Assembly (NCBI GenBank): GCA_949752735.1
Contig: OX457039.1
Location: forward strand, 24,904,330 to 24,968,329
DNA length: 64,000 bases
DNA from: Lumbricus terrestris
Lineage: Eukaryota; Annelida; Clitellata; Crassiclitellata; Lumbricidae
Direction of reading: 5' to 3'
A program made the position numbers and the translations under genes. Below the pieces are notes generated by a model. The model searched no databases, was not told the origin of the DNA, and saw only the letters and a program-made list of their open reading frames with translations. Shown piece after piece: positions 34,532 to 46,400 of the stretch; the first letter of the stretch is position 1, and the number at the start of each line of letters is the position of its first letter.

Positions 34532-37500
34532 CAGGGAGGGAGGGAGAGAGAGAGAGAGAGAGAGAGGGAGGGAGAGAGAGAGAGAGAGAGAGTTATTGCT
34601 AAGAACAGTCTTTGAAGGCAAAATACAGACAAGTGAAAAAGACGATGACCAGCACAGATGATGCTGGATTGATGAAGACAAATAGATATATTATGCATGA
34701 GAACTTGTTATAGCGCCCCTTCAATACTCAGAGGCGCTTCTGACTACAGCACGGACACTGAATCAGAGTTTCATGCCAAAGCTCTTGAGCAATTGCAAGT
34801 GAAGGGCTTGCACAGGGTCCCTGCGCATTAGCTTGAGTTGAATGAAAACCTGCAACCTTCTGGCTCCAAGGCACCGAACATATTTACCTGGGGGATTTAC
34901 CTGGGGGAATAAGTCCAGAGAGAAATGTCCAGGGGAAATTTACTTGGGGCGATAAGTCCAGAGGGAAATGTTCCGGAGAATTTGTCCGAATTCCAGCTAG
35001 AAGGATGACGACAATGGGCATTTGAACCTGCCTAGGTTGCTGAGAACTGGATGAAGAAGAGATTCTTCTGTGCAATTATGGCCTAAGTTCTCAGCTATCT
35101 ATCTATTGCGATGAAAGGCAACTAGCATGATCTGAGAGTATTCTAAAACTTGGAGACTAAATACTTTGCAAACAATCTGACCCTTCTTAGCTTGAACTAT
35201 TAGGCATTTATACACTTTTACTATATATGCTTCATGTTTGAATTCTCTTGATATATGCTCTCAACACTACATCGGTTTGCTATGACTTTCTCTCTGGTAG
35301 TCTTTCCTCGTCTTTCTTTCGTCTCAAGTCCTGCCTTTCCTCTTGGGGTTAATTGCACTGGGAGCACTTCTGAAAGGCTTTTGCTGACAGAAGTGTACAA
35401 AGTGTACAGTCGCATACAAAGCAATACAATACAAGAACATTGACATGTGAAGCGTATGTATGTTCAGTGTTAATTGCAACCAAGCATGCATCGAATTCTT
35501 TGTTCTTAGAACCTTGTTTGTTGTTCGCTATGCTTTGCTTTTAGACACACTGTGATGTGCTTGAGAAAGCGGGTGAATATATAAAAAGTCTTGAAGAAGA
35601 GAATCGACGATTGTTGCACAGCGGTAATGAAGATGTTCGTGGTGAGTGAATCATTTTGTTGCACAGCGTTAATGAAGATGTTCGTGGTGAATGAATCATT
35701 TTGTTGCACAGCAGTAATGAAGATGTTCGTGGTGAGTGAATCATTTTGTTGCACAGCGGTAATGAAGATGTTCGTGGTGAGTGAATCATTTTGTTGCACA
35801 GCAGTAATGAAGATGTTCGTGGTGAGTGAATCATTTTGTTGCACAGCAGTAATGAAGATGTTCGTGGTGAGTGAATCATTTTGTTGCACAGCGGTAATGA
35901 AGATGTTCGTGGTGAGTGAATCATTTTGTTGCACAGCAGTAATGAAGATGTTCGTGGTGAGTGAATCATTTTGTTGCACAGCAGTAATGAAGATGTTCGT
36001 GGTGAGTAGTGAATCATTTTGTGCAACAGCTAGAGGACGTTTTGCTCCACTATATACATGGTTGACTCCTGATGACTCACATTGTCATCAATGGTCAAAT
36101 GTTTGATCCTCTTCAATGAAGCTTTCATCTGTCTGGCCTGTCAGTAGACTTGTATGCTTTGCAATTAAAGCCAAGAACTTAATGAACATCACTGTTTTAA
36201 TCTGTGTGTCTTTCATTACCTGCTAGTTGGTAGGTTTTGTTTTCTCAGGTTGAGCAGTTTTGTAGATGTAGTACAGGTCTATGCAAATATCTTATTGTAG
36301 TGTAAACTCACTTGCTATATAGATCTTTTTCTTAACAATTTCAAATATGGAATTAGGGATAGGTTGACAGTAAATAGCAGTGGAATTTACACTTGAATAT
36401 AGAGAGGCATCTAGAATTTCGGATGGTAAAGGGTAGATAATTCCAGGCATAGGCGTACGAGGTGGGGGTCCAGAGGGGGCAAATGCCCCCCAGATTTCGG
36501 GCAAAACTTTCAGGCAAGCTGACCCGGGAAATGACAAAAAAGGTCATCAACTCTTCGGGCAATTTCGGGCACGTGTTTTTTTCGGGCAAGCTGACCGGGA
36601 AATGACTATAAAAAAAAGGTTGTCAACTTTTTTCTGGAAAAAAAAAGTTGTATTTTCCCCGAGATTTCAGGATTTTGGGGGGGGCAGAAGTTCAATCTTT
36701 GCCCCCCCCACTGCTGAAATCTCCCGTACGCCTATGATTCCAGGTCCTTGGGTCAGCACTTCTATTTGAGAATTTGCGAGTATTTGTTTTTATGGAAATT
36801 CCTCTAAAGTTCACAATGCTTCTAAGTTGTTAATGTTATAGCATATGTTTCAGCTGAAATAATATCAAAACTAAGAAAGGAAAGAGAAGATCTGGCGCAA
36901 GAAAAGCAGCATCTGATGGAGGTCATAGAATTTTCAGGTGACCTATTACGTTCGGTTTCTTTTAGCTGTTATGTTTCGTGACTAAATTATATAGAGAATA
37001 TTGCTGTGTATTACCTTTAAAAATTCATAGTTTTAATCTTATTATGCCTTTTTTAACCATTTCACAGTGGATTGCTTTCTTTAATATGTGTATCTATTGC
37101 AAAATGCTGTATATATTACTTGAATATTTATGCTAATTAAACTTTTTATTATTTGAGTGTTGAAGATTTTAACTAGACAGCTGCAGTACAATACAAACAT
37201 ACCTTCTTGTCTAGCCAAGGTTTTTAAAGTTACTATTATTGTTAAAGTTCAGTTTAAGATAATAGTGTGCATAGCACAACATTTGTTGGGTGATGATTGA
37301 TTCGACTTGGTGCATGTAGGTCATTAAACTGTCTCCTCTACCTATGAGGTGCTTAGGAGGACAACAGCATAATCAATAATCATAACTTGGATCGCCCTGA
37401 TGTGGTATTGTGTGGTCTCATGGAATGCAGTACATGTTAACCTCCACCACCTTTGTGTTCAGATAATGCCTGAAAGAAATATATGCTCTTTGAGCTGAAA

Positions 37501-40500
37501 GAGAGCTCTGAAAGAAATTATTATATGCTCTTTGAGCTGAAAGAGAGCTGTGAAAGAAATATATGCTCTTTGAGCTGAAAGAGAGCTCTGAAAGTAATAT
37601 ATGCTCTCTGAGCTGAAAAAGAGCTGTGAAAGAAATATAATAATATATGCTCTTTGAGCTGAAAGAGAGCTGTGAAAGAGTGTCTTTGCATCATTCCAAA
37701 GGTCATTCAGCTCCAATCATTATTTCCAAGTTGCCATTGTCTAATGACTGTTGGAAATTGTATATCTTGGCCACTTTATTACCCTACTAGTGCACTGCTT
37801 CCCAACTTGGTTGCCACGACATCCAAGGGTGCAGTGAACTTGCTCGTATGATGCTCTGGCTTGAAAGGCAATATTGTAAAGCTAGAATATTTGTCCAGAT
37901 TTTTCTCTCAAATGATGTGGAGAAACTGTTAATTAGCACTACTGGCATAAACTTGTGACTAGTTTTAAAACTTGAAGTAGTAAATAAACTGTAACAACAC
38001 ATACAAGGAATTTGGTTATCATTAAAAAGAGAAGAACAATATAATTGACAACTTCGAGTATTTATAGTGACATCTAAATTTTGGGCTGGTGAAGTGATGA
38101 AATGCATTGACCCCATTATAAGCCAGAGTCGTGTATCATATGTCATCTGACAAGGCAAATGTTTGATCGCATTAGGCACCATTAAGCGGCCATGCTGAGC
38201 ACCGGGAATAATTTTTTTAAACTACATACTAAGCGCATTCTATGCTTTTAAAGTATTACTGAATGAAGTTTCTATTTAGAAACAATTTTTTTTAATCAAT
38301 CCAACTTCTATGTCACTAACAATTATTTTTCATCAATCAAGGTCCATTTTAAGCAAGAATCTTTTCATCGATTCTATTTCTATTTGGATAAATTTACTTT
38401 CATCAATCCGACTTCCATTTAGCAAGAATTCTTTTGTCAATCCACTTGTATGTGACCAACGCTAAACCCATACAATGGCAAATAATTTAGAATTCCAAAG
38501 TGATAGATTACCTAATTTTTTTATATTAGAAACAGGATTGTACCTATTAAGAAATTATTTATTGGCAGGATGGTGAAGTAAACATTCGTTACAGATGCGT
38601 TAGTCGGCGTTAGTCTATTACATTGTTGTTGGTGGACGCATGAAATTTTGCTGTCGTTTGAATATCCAACTTGAAGTTTTAAAAAAATGTCCAAAATGAA
38701 ACTGCTGCCTTGTGATTTAGTCATGCCGGTTAATGCAAGCAGCACATCTAAGAGATTGCAAGAACATGCAACGTGTGTGGAACTAATATTCTTTATAAAT
38801 ACCCAATGATGTTACCTGAATGTGGTTTCTGTATCATTATCATACAGCCTTTAACTTGCTAAATTATTCAATAGCTGATAAGATTAGTAATGCTTGTTCT
38901 TTAGGTATGCATTCGAGCGCCAATCAGACAGTTTTGACGGCAGATTGGATGAGACGAAAGACGTCTGCAGTTGTCACAGGCAATAATTCAGAGAATTCTC
39001 CCATTCTGACCGACTGTACGTTGCAGGCAACATTACCCAAGAACAGTGAGGCTAGAGTTGTTGAGAAAACCCACATAGGTAAAGATGAGAATTTGTCAGC
39101 ATTAAATCTGAGTTTGATGAATGGTGATGCATCAGCTAATCAGAAAAGAGAAAGCACGTACAATGAAAATCAGACCATGTCGAGCGAAACTTTGTCTCTA
39201 ACTAGCAATGATAAATCTAGTGCAGGTTTTAATGGTTCAGCTGCTGATCCTCAGTGTTCTGATTTAGTGCTTAATAATGAAGACCATGGAGCCAGTACAG
39301 TTTTGCCTGTAGGTGGAACCTCCCTCCCTTCCAAGCCAAAGAAGCCAAAACGTACAATTAATCTTTATCTTGCAGAGAAGAAGAATCTGCAGACACCTGT
39401 TGTTGCAGTTATCCCATCCAATTCATTACCAATTAAAAACAAGTTTCTTGATAATAGTTTAGTAAAGTCTTGGATTTCTTGCCAAGAGATTGCCGACAGC
39501 AGCCTTTGTACGACTGGAATAGCAAGTCATAGTACACCTGCACTTGCTGCTGTTTTGGGACATATACAGCCTGATGACAGTTCCTTCATTGAAACAGAAC
39601 TTACTTCAGACAATCACGTGCCCACAATGTGTGCTGCAATGGATTCAGGTTTTCCTGTTCTTTCAGCAGAAAAACCCCTAAAAGAAATCCTGCCATGCAA
39701 TGATACTGCCATGAATCAGAATTCTGTTGCTGCTAAGTGTAACTCAAATTTGGAAGAAAATGTCAACATTATCGAATGCTGTAAAGAATCTGGTGTTCAG
39801 CTTTTTGCAAAACAAGCTTTCCGTTCTGATATATTGGTAGAAGAAGAACAACTTGAAAATGAGTCAGTCACTGGAGCAGACACACAGACACAAATCAGAG
39901 TTAATTACTTTGGAAATGAAACTGAAGCTGCAATGTGTGCTTCGAATGAGAGCAGAATTGAAGTAGTAACAGCAGCCAAAAGGAACTGTGGAAATTCTAA
40001 CCCTAGTCTTGTTATGTGTTGCCATTGTAAGAAATTTGATGTGGTTTTAAGTAAATATGATAATAAGCAAAGAAATGGATTAAGAAAATGCAAAAGCAGT
40101 GACGATTTAAGAAAGAATTATTTAGAAAGAGATGATATTGTGAAGCCATATATTAATAAAATGCAAAGAGATTGGACAAACGAGAACACACCTACTCAAA
40201 TCCTTTTGGATAGAAAGGTAAGTAATTTGGATAAAGGACGTGATCAAGAAACTGGTTCAGAGTTGGTGGAGAATTGCCAGAGTAAAGAAAAAGAAAGTTA
40301 TAGAGAATTTGGTAAAGAAGCAGCAGTTGAAAACATGGATTTAGTCAGTTTTGAAGCTGCTAGTGAACTGGATAATGGAAGTTTGTTAGCTTACAGAAAT
40401 CCATTAAAGGATGTGAGAGATTCTGAACTGTTATCCGAATTCAGAAGTAACTGCCAGCTCAGTGAACTTGTTCATAAAGATGAACTTGCTCATGACCTTT

Positions 40501-43500
40501 TTAAAGACAACATCAGTGTTACTGGGAAAGAGCAGGCTCATGATCTTGGAAGTAGACATAGTGGTGGAGTGGATGGAAACCAGCCAGGAATGCTTCAAGT
40601 TCAATTAGTGAACAATTTGCTGTCATGTTCTTCTGCTGTTCCAGTTGGTAGAGTCACGTCTTCTGGTCTGCGGGTGTTGGCAGTCATGCAGTCTGACGAA
40701 AAGGATTCTTCATCCGACAATTATCGTTGTGCTGTAGTTGAAAACTCAGGACCTGAGTATCCAGCATCCAAAGTAATTGCATCACTGATACCACAAAGTT
40801 CATGCATGAGATATTCTTCTGATGAGAGAGTGATGGGGTTGTTCAGCAGCAGCAGCAGCAGTTTATGGAGTGGCACTAGTAATGAATCTCAGAGCAAGCT
40901 CTCCATTTGCCACAACGGACTCGTGTTTGTCATGAGTGACGCTGGTCAGAATTGGTTGCCAATAACAACTAATTCACTTACAGGTGTTCATAATAACATG
41001 ATGCTGCCATTGCCAATTGCTTCTCCAATTACATTCCAGTCTCAGAGTTTTCAGAATGCATTGTCATCATCATCATCAATTCAGTTAATAGGATCAGTGA
41101 ATCCAGTTGTTCTGCCAACAATTAATCAACCTCTGACCATATTCCTCCCATCCAATCACGTCATCCCTCTTGTTTCTCAGCCTCAAGTTATCAGTCCTCC
41201 TTCACTGATTATCCCATACCATCAGCTCTATGGTGCAACAGTGCAAGTGGCCTCAATGTCCTCCTCAGTACCACAGTGCCTCAGTCTGCCAGTGCCATCA
41301 GCAGACGTCACTCGAAACCTTCCGGAGACTAGTTTAATCAATGCAAATCAGCATTCAAATTGTCTTACTTCATATTTGACATCAGAAGCAAATAAAAATA
41401 CGGCTGAATCTGTTCTCGGCTTGCACAGCAGTTCTGAGTCATTGTCGCCACCTTCTGATTTGCCGACATCATTGACTGGTGATGTGATGATTAGTGTTGT
41501 TGACACTTCTTCATATTCTATGCAAGACGCATCTCTTATGTCTGTGTCTCATGGAATTATTTCTCAGCAACTTATTTCTTTGCATAGCTCTGAAATTTTG
41601 TTAGATTCTGGTAAAAAGAATCTCAAGAGGAAGTTAAGCATGAGCAGTTGCACTGAACCTGAAGTTATAAATGTATGCAGAAAGCCAAGATTGAGCAGTT
41701 CTTCAGAAGTGTTTAAAAAGCAGGGATTGCATTTGGAAGCTCAAATAGAAAGCAGCCACCTACAGAACCCTAACAACTCTGAACTTTCTGCTCAAAATGA
41801 TAGCTTATCAGAGGAATTACCTGGTGACGAAATTACTACCTGTGGTAGTAGCAAGCTTAGTTCAAATATTGGCTTGGCATATTTGTCAGATTCCAGCAGC
41901 ACGAGAAAGTTATGTTCAGTGGCAGCTATAACACCGTCGTCATCTCCATCTGTTATCTGCTTAAATAGTTCTGTGTCTGATTTGAATGAAGATTTAGAAC
42001 ATGGTAAAAACCTTTTCGTTAGTGACATACAGAGATCAGACTTTATCAACAAAACAGATGGATGTGTTGCAGGACAATCAGTTGAGGACCGTGAAGCACC
42101 CGAGTGTTGTGATCATCCTCTTCCACTGCTACAAAACAGGCCGCTAGAAAAATCAGGCAATAAAGAACCATTTGAATCTTTTCCATTTGTAGAAAATGCA
42201 TTGATGAAGCCGTCCCTTTGGATGTTGGATTTTGAAAGCAGAGCTAAACTGCCACCTGCAAAAAAGTTGACAGCTGATGACAATAATATATCATCACAAT
42301 TTTCTGTTTCAAGGTCATCTGGATGGCTTGATTTGACCTCCGAACATCAAGACTCCCAGATTCTGCACAATGAAACTATACATCCGGCTCATGGTCAGTC
42401 ATTTTCTGCAACAGTCATTATGCAGGAATCACCATCTTACTCTGTGAGTTCTAAAAGAGAATTGGAGCACACAGTTATTCATACTGTTCAGTGTGCAGAC
42501 CTGCAACAAAATGAAATCTGTGGCTTGTTTGAGCCGCCTGCTTCTGAACATGTTGAGAAAGCGTGCAGATCAAAGAGCGCTTCTGAGGAGTCTAAAGCTA
42601 ATCAGCAGGCGATGATGAATCATGAAAGGATTAAAGAATCAGTTGTTGGTGATGAGTCACCTCATCAGAAAGATGACCTGAACCAGTCGTCCACAGTTAC
42701 ACTGTTAAGTCATGAGCACTCATGGATGATGTCTGATGTTGCATATCGAAATAATTCTATGCTTAGATCGTATGAGTTGGATACAATTAACTTGGATAAA
42801 CATATCTGGGCGCCAGCTGTTGAAGTCGATAAAATGGACCAGCTAAATCTGTCCGTTAGTACAGCTAGCCAAATTTCAGGTCAATCAGGAATGAGACGAC
42901 CTTCAAAAGCTTCGAAAGGTCAGAAAAGGAAACTTATTTCAAAAGTTTGCGCAGATTCAGTAGTAAGCGGTAGAAGCGCTGAAAATGTTTCAAGTTTTAA
43001 TCGAGGAAGCAGTGCAGTGTTTTCATTTAATGCACCCATATCTTCACAAAATAAGGAGTTTTCTTTTCAAAGCTTTCTACCACCTCCTCTGCCTCCACTC
43101 TCACAGAAGTCAATTGGAGAAGGGCTTTCAGAAGCTACTGACAAGCGATCTAATTACAGAGAAGTTTACCAATCGCTGAAATCTAGACAACCTGAAAGTA
43201 GCAGTATTTTAATCGTGCCACCAATAGAGGTCAACGAAATAATTTCCCATAGTGATGGAAATATAGAGAAAGAGAATGTTGAGTCATTCAATGAAGACAG
43301 TTCAAATGTACTTTCAGATGCGTTAAATTTTGCTGATAATGACGACTTTCCACAGATATATTTGGATGAAATGGATACAATTATGGATACACATTCGGCT
43401 CATGGAAAGACAACCAATCAGACAAAGAATTCGGTGGCTGCTTGGCATCAAGACCTCTTTGACTCTTCTAAGAGGCCAAAATTACGAGAGAAGACTGATT

Positions 43501-46400
43501 TAGATAGTAATAGACACATGGATTTAGACGATAGGTTTCCAATTCATCATCGCCAAGACTTATTTGCTTTTCCAGCGGATGTGTTTACAGAAAACGATGA
43601 GTCCAGTGCTGTTGGCAGTTTCAGCAATGTCTTGTTAAATCGGAAATTGAACAATGTGTCGTCGTCCAGTTCATCATGGCAACTTCCGGTCTTTTCAGAA
43701 TCACTTAATACTCCAGAAAAGTTTTCATATCCCCTCACAGCCAATGAACAGACTTTCGCTGCTCACACGTCCAAGCCATATGCTGGAAATAATCATTTGT
43801 ATGCTGCCATTGACAGTGGTTCATCCTTCCATCTCGAGTCTGCAACTCCGCTTGCTTGCACCAGTTCTGCACGTCCAAAAACCATTTCTTCAGGTGGAAT
43901 ATTTTGTTTAGCTCAGCATGCCGTCCAAGAAAAGTCTGACACTGCAAACAATCAATTGAATAGTCAGAACTATGATTTTTCGTACAGTTTGAAGGAGTTT
44001 CCAGGCACTTGTCGTGTTGAATCAAGCAAGAGAAACTTGGACCAGACTTTTGGATTAAGAAATAGACACTTTCCAGATTACAACTTGCCTTTCTATAACA
44101 ATGAAATTTCCATGGATAAACCGTATGGTAACATTGTGAACAATGTGAGATGTCCACCACAGAGTTCTCTGTGGCCATCCTACAGCAACAAGGACCAAAT
44201 AAAACCTACATATGCTTCAACCTCATCTGCTGTAATTTCATCTGCAACACATTTGAGTTTCAGACCTCAAGTGGAAGTTGAATATTCAAATGAATCTCAC
44301 AGGACTAAAGACAATGCGGTACAGATTACATCCAGTTTACTCTCTCACACTCATGGTTCCAAAGAGAAGGATTGCAGACCATTTGCTGCACTATCAGCAT
44401 CAGTTCAGTCAATGGATGGCTTAGCAAATGCTGGTAGTTCATGGAATGACCATCGTGTGCGAGACCAGAGCTTCCTGCCTGACAGCCCATGGAAGAATTC
44501 TTACTGTCATCCATCTTCATCTCTGAGAGGATCAGGTGCAGTTGATACTGCTCATGAGAATTATCCACGGAATGCATTCATCACTGGCAGTGCAGAACTT
44601 CCTAATGGAAGAGCGTGTGATCAGTTTCACTTCTCAATCGCTCTTCCACCACCAAGCACCATGCATGCTTCAACACTCCCTTCCTCTACGACTCTGCCTC
44701 CATTCAGTCTTGCTTGCCTTCCACTTGAACACAGCAGTTCATTTTCGTTCAATCTCACGGCAGTACCGGATATGAATTCCGTTGATGTTTCGTCTAACAA
44801 TCAATGCAACCAGGAGAAAAGAAACCAGTTTTCATTTTATCCACTTGAGCATATTGACGATGATTTGCCTCACGGAGTGGTTTCCACGGGCAGAATAACT
44901 TCCACTCCTCCGTGTTCGCAGGTGACCGCATCAAACTTCACTTTTAATGCGTGTGAGCTTTCACCAAGGAGCAACGGCATACAAAGAAATCGGACTGAAG
45001 GTCTACAGCATCACCGTGGGGGCAGGTCTAGACTAAGTCCTGATAACCAAATGAAGCCTCTGCCCAGTTTCTTTAACATTGCATCATATGGAATGAAAGA
45101 CAAAATATTAGCACCCGTCTGCTCTGAGGCATTTCCTCTTTCGTCGAAAGATCTTTGTTCCTCTTCCACGTTAATACCGAGTGGTTCAGTTGTTGTAACC
45201 CATGCCATGTCTTTTTCGCCTACTTCAGTTTCAAATAGCTGCAGCTTACATGCATATCATCCGCAGAACTTCTATCACCATGGTGCCACATTTCCTGGGT
45301 CACTTACCAGTCCGCCTTTGCACCATCCACCACTTGCTGCTGATCGTCACTTGAGCTCTGAGCCACAGTCAAAGTTTGATTCTTCATTCCCACTTCATGG
45401 CCTTCAGTTCCCTCCAGTGTTGAACTTTGTTCCTCCTCCTCCTCATCCACACCCTCCCACATTTGATACTCCAATGGTCAGATTTTCATCGCAGATTATA
45501 GGTGACCCAGCAACAGTTTGTGGCAGTGAGAGTTCAATAGGCAGAGCATCATCACATCTTTCAGAGAATATCAGTTCTAAAGTTCCATCAAGTCTTCTTC
45601 CTCAAGATCAACATGCCAAGCAGCCAACTCCAAGTGAGACGACTCGCTCTTCCAAATCCAGTTCTAAAAGGTCATCACGCAGTTCAAAGAAATTGTCAGG
45701 TAGACAGACGACGACGACGACGATGCACAATGATAGGAATGCGACAGAAAACTCAGAAACTGTGAATCCCTATTTCAGTCTTTCAAATTTTTCGTCTGGA
45801 AAGAATCATTCAGGAGTTCCAACTTACTTTTCCAGTCATCCATTTAGGAGTGAACAAGGATCGTGCACAACATCTTCATTTAACCCTTTATTAACTGGAC
45901 CACAGGCATCTTTAAACCTACGCCAGCCATCTTCAGGTTTTACAAATATTTCGACATCTACACAGATGCCTCACACAACTTCTGTACCCGTGCTTCCGCC
46001 AATCCATAACTTTGGCTTTGGAAACCTCTTCTCCGATTTGAACAATCCAACAGCATTAGGTGGAGATGGTGGTATCAACATTTCACCTGTTAAGTTTCAT
46101 CAGGGTGTGCCACCACCGCCGCCACCGCCGCCGTGTGTTTTGCCGAAACAGACGGCCTTTGACCCTTCCACTCTTCACCATCAGCCGATTTCAAATATGC
46201 GTGCACCCATTTTCTTAAATCGCACCGTAGCTTCATCTCCACCAAACATTTTGCACAGCATGAGCATTAATAGTCTTCTGGGCAACCAGCGGCCACGATT
46301 TGAAGATGCTCGAACTATTGCATCAACGGCAGCAGTTACTCTAGCATCTGGGGGTATCAGTGGTGGTATGACCACACCCTTTGGATTGTATCGTCCTTAA
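31324..46400 (+). CDS. USF3: USF3-like bHLH transcription regulator, five exons
   Basis: Joined exons 31324-31370, 32855-32978, 35545-35641, 36854-36937 and 38905-46400 give 7848 nt, exactly 2616 codons with a single terminal stop. Residues 24-80 form a bHLH: basic CHNIIEKKRKDRLK, helix 1 to IRKIIP, a loop with SNKK, and helix 2 THCDVLEKAGEYIKSLEEEN. A coiled coil follows (ISKLRKEREDLAQEKQHL, 92-109). The remaining ~2,500 residues are Ser/Asn/Pro-rich with a Pro8 run, a KSSSKRSSRSSKK basic patch and an AFDPSTLHHQP motif near the C-terminus. Human USF3 (KIAA2018), as I know it, has the same plan: N-terminal bHLH, short coiled coil, very long low-complexity tail in one big exon and an FDPSLPHLP-like C-terminal motif. 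By family it should be a nuclear E-box-type DNA-binding protein. The start ATG is the first in exon 1; an upstream exon cannot be excluded. Confidence 0.78.
31597..31706. repeat. (TGTA)n microsatellite in intron 1
   Basis: Imperfect TATG/TGTA repeats with CATG and TGAA variants. Confidence 0.93.
31708..31790. mobile_element. Possible piggyBac-like end or hairpin
   Basis: GCCCGAGTGGGGCTCGGGATTAA and CCGAGTGCTACTCGGGATTAA are two related hairpins. On the minus strand the segment starts TTAACCTCCTTAGCGTTAA, similar in type to TTAA-flanked piggyBac ends. Only one side is convincing. Confidence 0.3.
32553..32700 (-). mobile_element. Truncated tRNA-derived SINE in intron 1
   Basis: The minus strand reads TTAGCTATATCAGTAAGAGC, then GGCCGCGCGTCTG-like sequence, box B GGTTCGCTTCCC and CAGAGATTCAAAATCTTGGG, the order of the SINE at 22205-22455. 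Confidence 0.65.
32855..32978 (+). CDS. USF3: USF3-like exon 2: basic region, helix 1, loop
   Basis: Acceptor TTATCTGTAG, donor GTATGT. The first base completes the split Gly codon. It encodes LEATKRVCHNIIEKKRKDRL and then KSAIHDIRKIIPVSILSNKKA. His and Glu fall at the two E-box-contact positions of the basic region (H25, E29). The position normally Arg in class B bHLH proteins is Lys (K33). Confidence 0.85.
33700..34380 (+). pseudogene. LINE RT C-terminal fragment in intron 2
   Basis: It reads MTRQVGLTVSRCFRQLRLIK, VVSQVNRCNSLLAGAPKYL, LQSVLNAAVKLVCNWRSY, VLHWLPVPCRIEYKPSLLVY and SLHGLAPDYLRSY, all in one frame to 34164. A frameshift leads to LLEQSAYHYS and LKTYLF remnants, then a 3' UTR and (ATT)n tail at 34344-34380. 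It lies in sense orientation within the USF3-like intron. Confidence 0.8.
34476..34594. repeat. (GA)n microsatellite in intron 2
   Basis: GA repeats interrupted by GGGAGGCAGGGAGG. Confidence 0.96.
34703..34865 (-). mobile_element. SINE-like dispersed repeat, second copy
   Basis: Same motif order as 22758-22925 (CTTGTTATAGCGCC, ACTCAGAGGC, CAGCACGGACACTGAATCAG, GAGCAATTGCAAGTGAAGGG). Confidence 0.6.
35235..35430 (+). mobile_element. LINE 3'-tail remnant in intron 2
   Basis: TCTCTGGTAGTCTTTCCTCG, CTCAAGTCCTGCCTTTCC and GGGGTTAATTGCACTGGGAG followed by CACTTCTGAAAGGCTTTTGC parallel the remnants at 7960-8060 and 17640-18010. Confidence 0.55.
35545..35641 (+). CDS. USF3: USF3-like exon 3: helix 2
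   Basis: Acceptor TTTGCTTTTAG ends at 35544. The first GTGAGT donor starts at 35642. It encodes THCDVLEKAGEYIKSLEEEN and RRLLHSGNEDVR and leaves one base. Only this first of nine serial donors keeps the reading frame; see the 45-bp array. Confidence 0.85.
35611..36024 (+). repeat. 45-bp tandem array spanning the exon 3 splice donor
   Basis: Each unit reads TTGTTGCACAGCGGTAATGA then AGATGTTCGTGGTGAGTGAA and TCATT. The first unit is the last 31 coding bases of exon 3 plus its intron start. Donor-like GTGAGT occurs at 35642, 35732, 35777, 35822, 35867, 35912, 35957 and 36002, with GTGAAT at 35687. Units are nearly identical (AGCGGT/AGCAGT/AGCGTT variants); the last has a 3-base insertion. In the gene frame every unit reads GGT GAG (or GAA) TGA, so inclusion of any extra unit ends translation. 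Confidence 0.97.
36448..36736. mobile_element. hAT-like MITE, TIR CATAGGCGTACGAGG, in intron 3
   Basis: Inverted ends CATAGGCGTACGAGG and CTCCCGTACGCCTATG are flanked by identical ATTCCAGG (36440-36447 and 36737-36744). The interior has TGACAAAAAAGGTCATCAAC and a second, weaker copy of the same core, plus CGGGCAAA motifs. Confidence 0.93.
36854..36937 (+). CDS. USF3: USF3-like exon 4: coiled coil
   Basis: Acceptor TATGTTTCAG, donor GTGACC. It encodes (A)EIISKLRKEREDLAQEKQ followed by HLMEVIEFS, with heptad-like Ile/Leu spacing, and leaves one base that joins GT at 38905 to form Gly. Confidence 0.82.
37468..37679. repeat. ~38-46-bp hairpin tandem repeat in intron 4
   Basis: Five units of GAAAGAAATATATGCTCTTT plus GAGCTGAAAGAGAGCTCT, with length variation confined to an AT stretch. 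GCTCTTT and AAAGAGAGC within each unit can pair. Confidence 0.9.
38262..38470. repeat. AATCCAACTTCTAT-type degenerate array in intron 4
   Basis: About four units of TTTCATCAATCCGACTTCCA-like sequence with GCAAGAATTCTTTT, the same family as 29270-30060. Confidence 0.7.
38905..46400 (+). CDS. USF3: USF3-like exon 5: giant terminal exon
   Basis: Acceptor TGCTTGTTCTTTAG ends at 38904 and TAA is at 46398-46400. The frame is also open for 85 bases upstream (Met at 38820), but that part is intronic by the phase match. It begins GMHSSANQTVLTADWMRRKT and SAVV, comparable to the W...VSVVI block after the coiled coil in human USF3. Codon-repeat runs include (AGC)n near 40849, (ACG)n near 45710 encoding Thr, and CCN repeats near 46110 encoding Pro. 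No further globular domain is recognised. Confidence 0.85.

Noticed and set aside
35506..36106. Repetitive 157-171-residue frames over the 45-bp array
   Set aside because: They arise because the unit is 45 bp. The splice borders and the bHLH frame show the array is exon end plus intron.
38820..38904. Met at 38820 as the start of the long protein
   Set aside because: A good 3' splice site at 38901-38904 and exact phase match with the upstream bHLH exons indicate that these 85 bases are intron.
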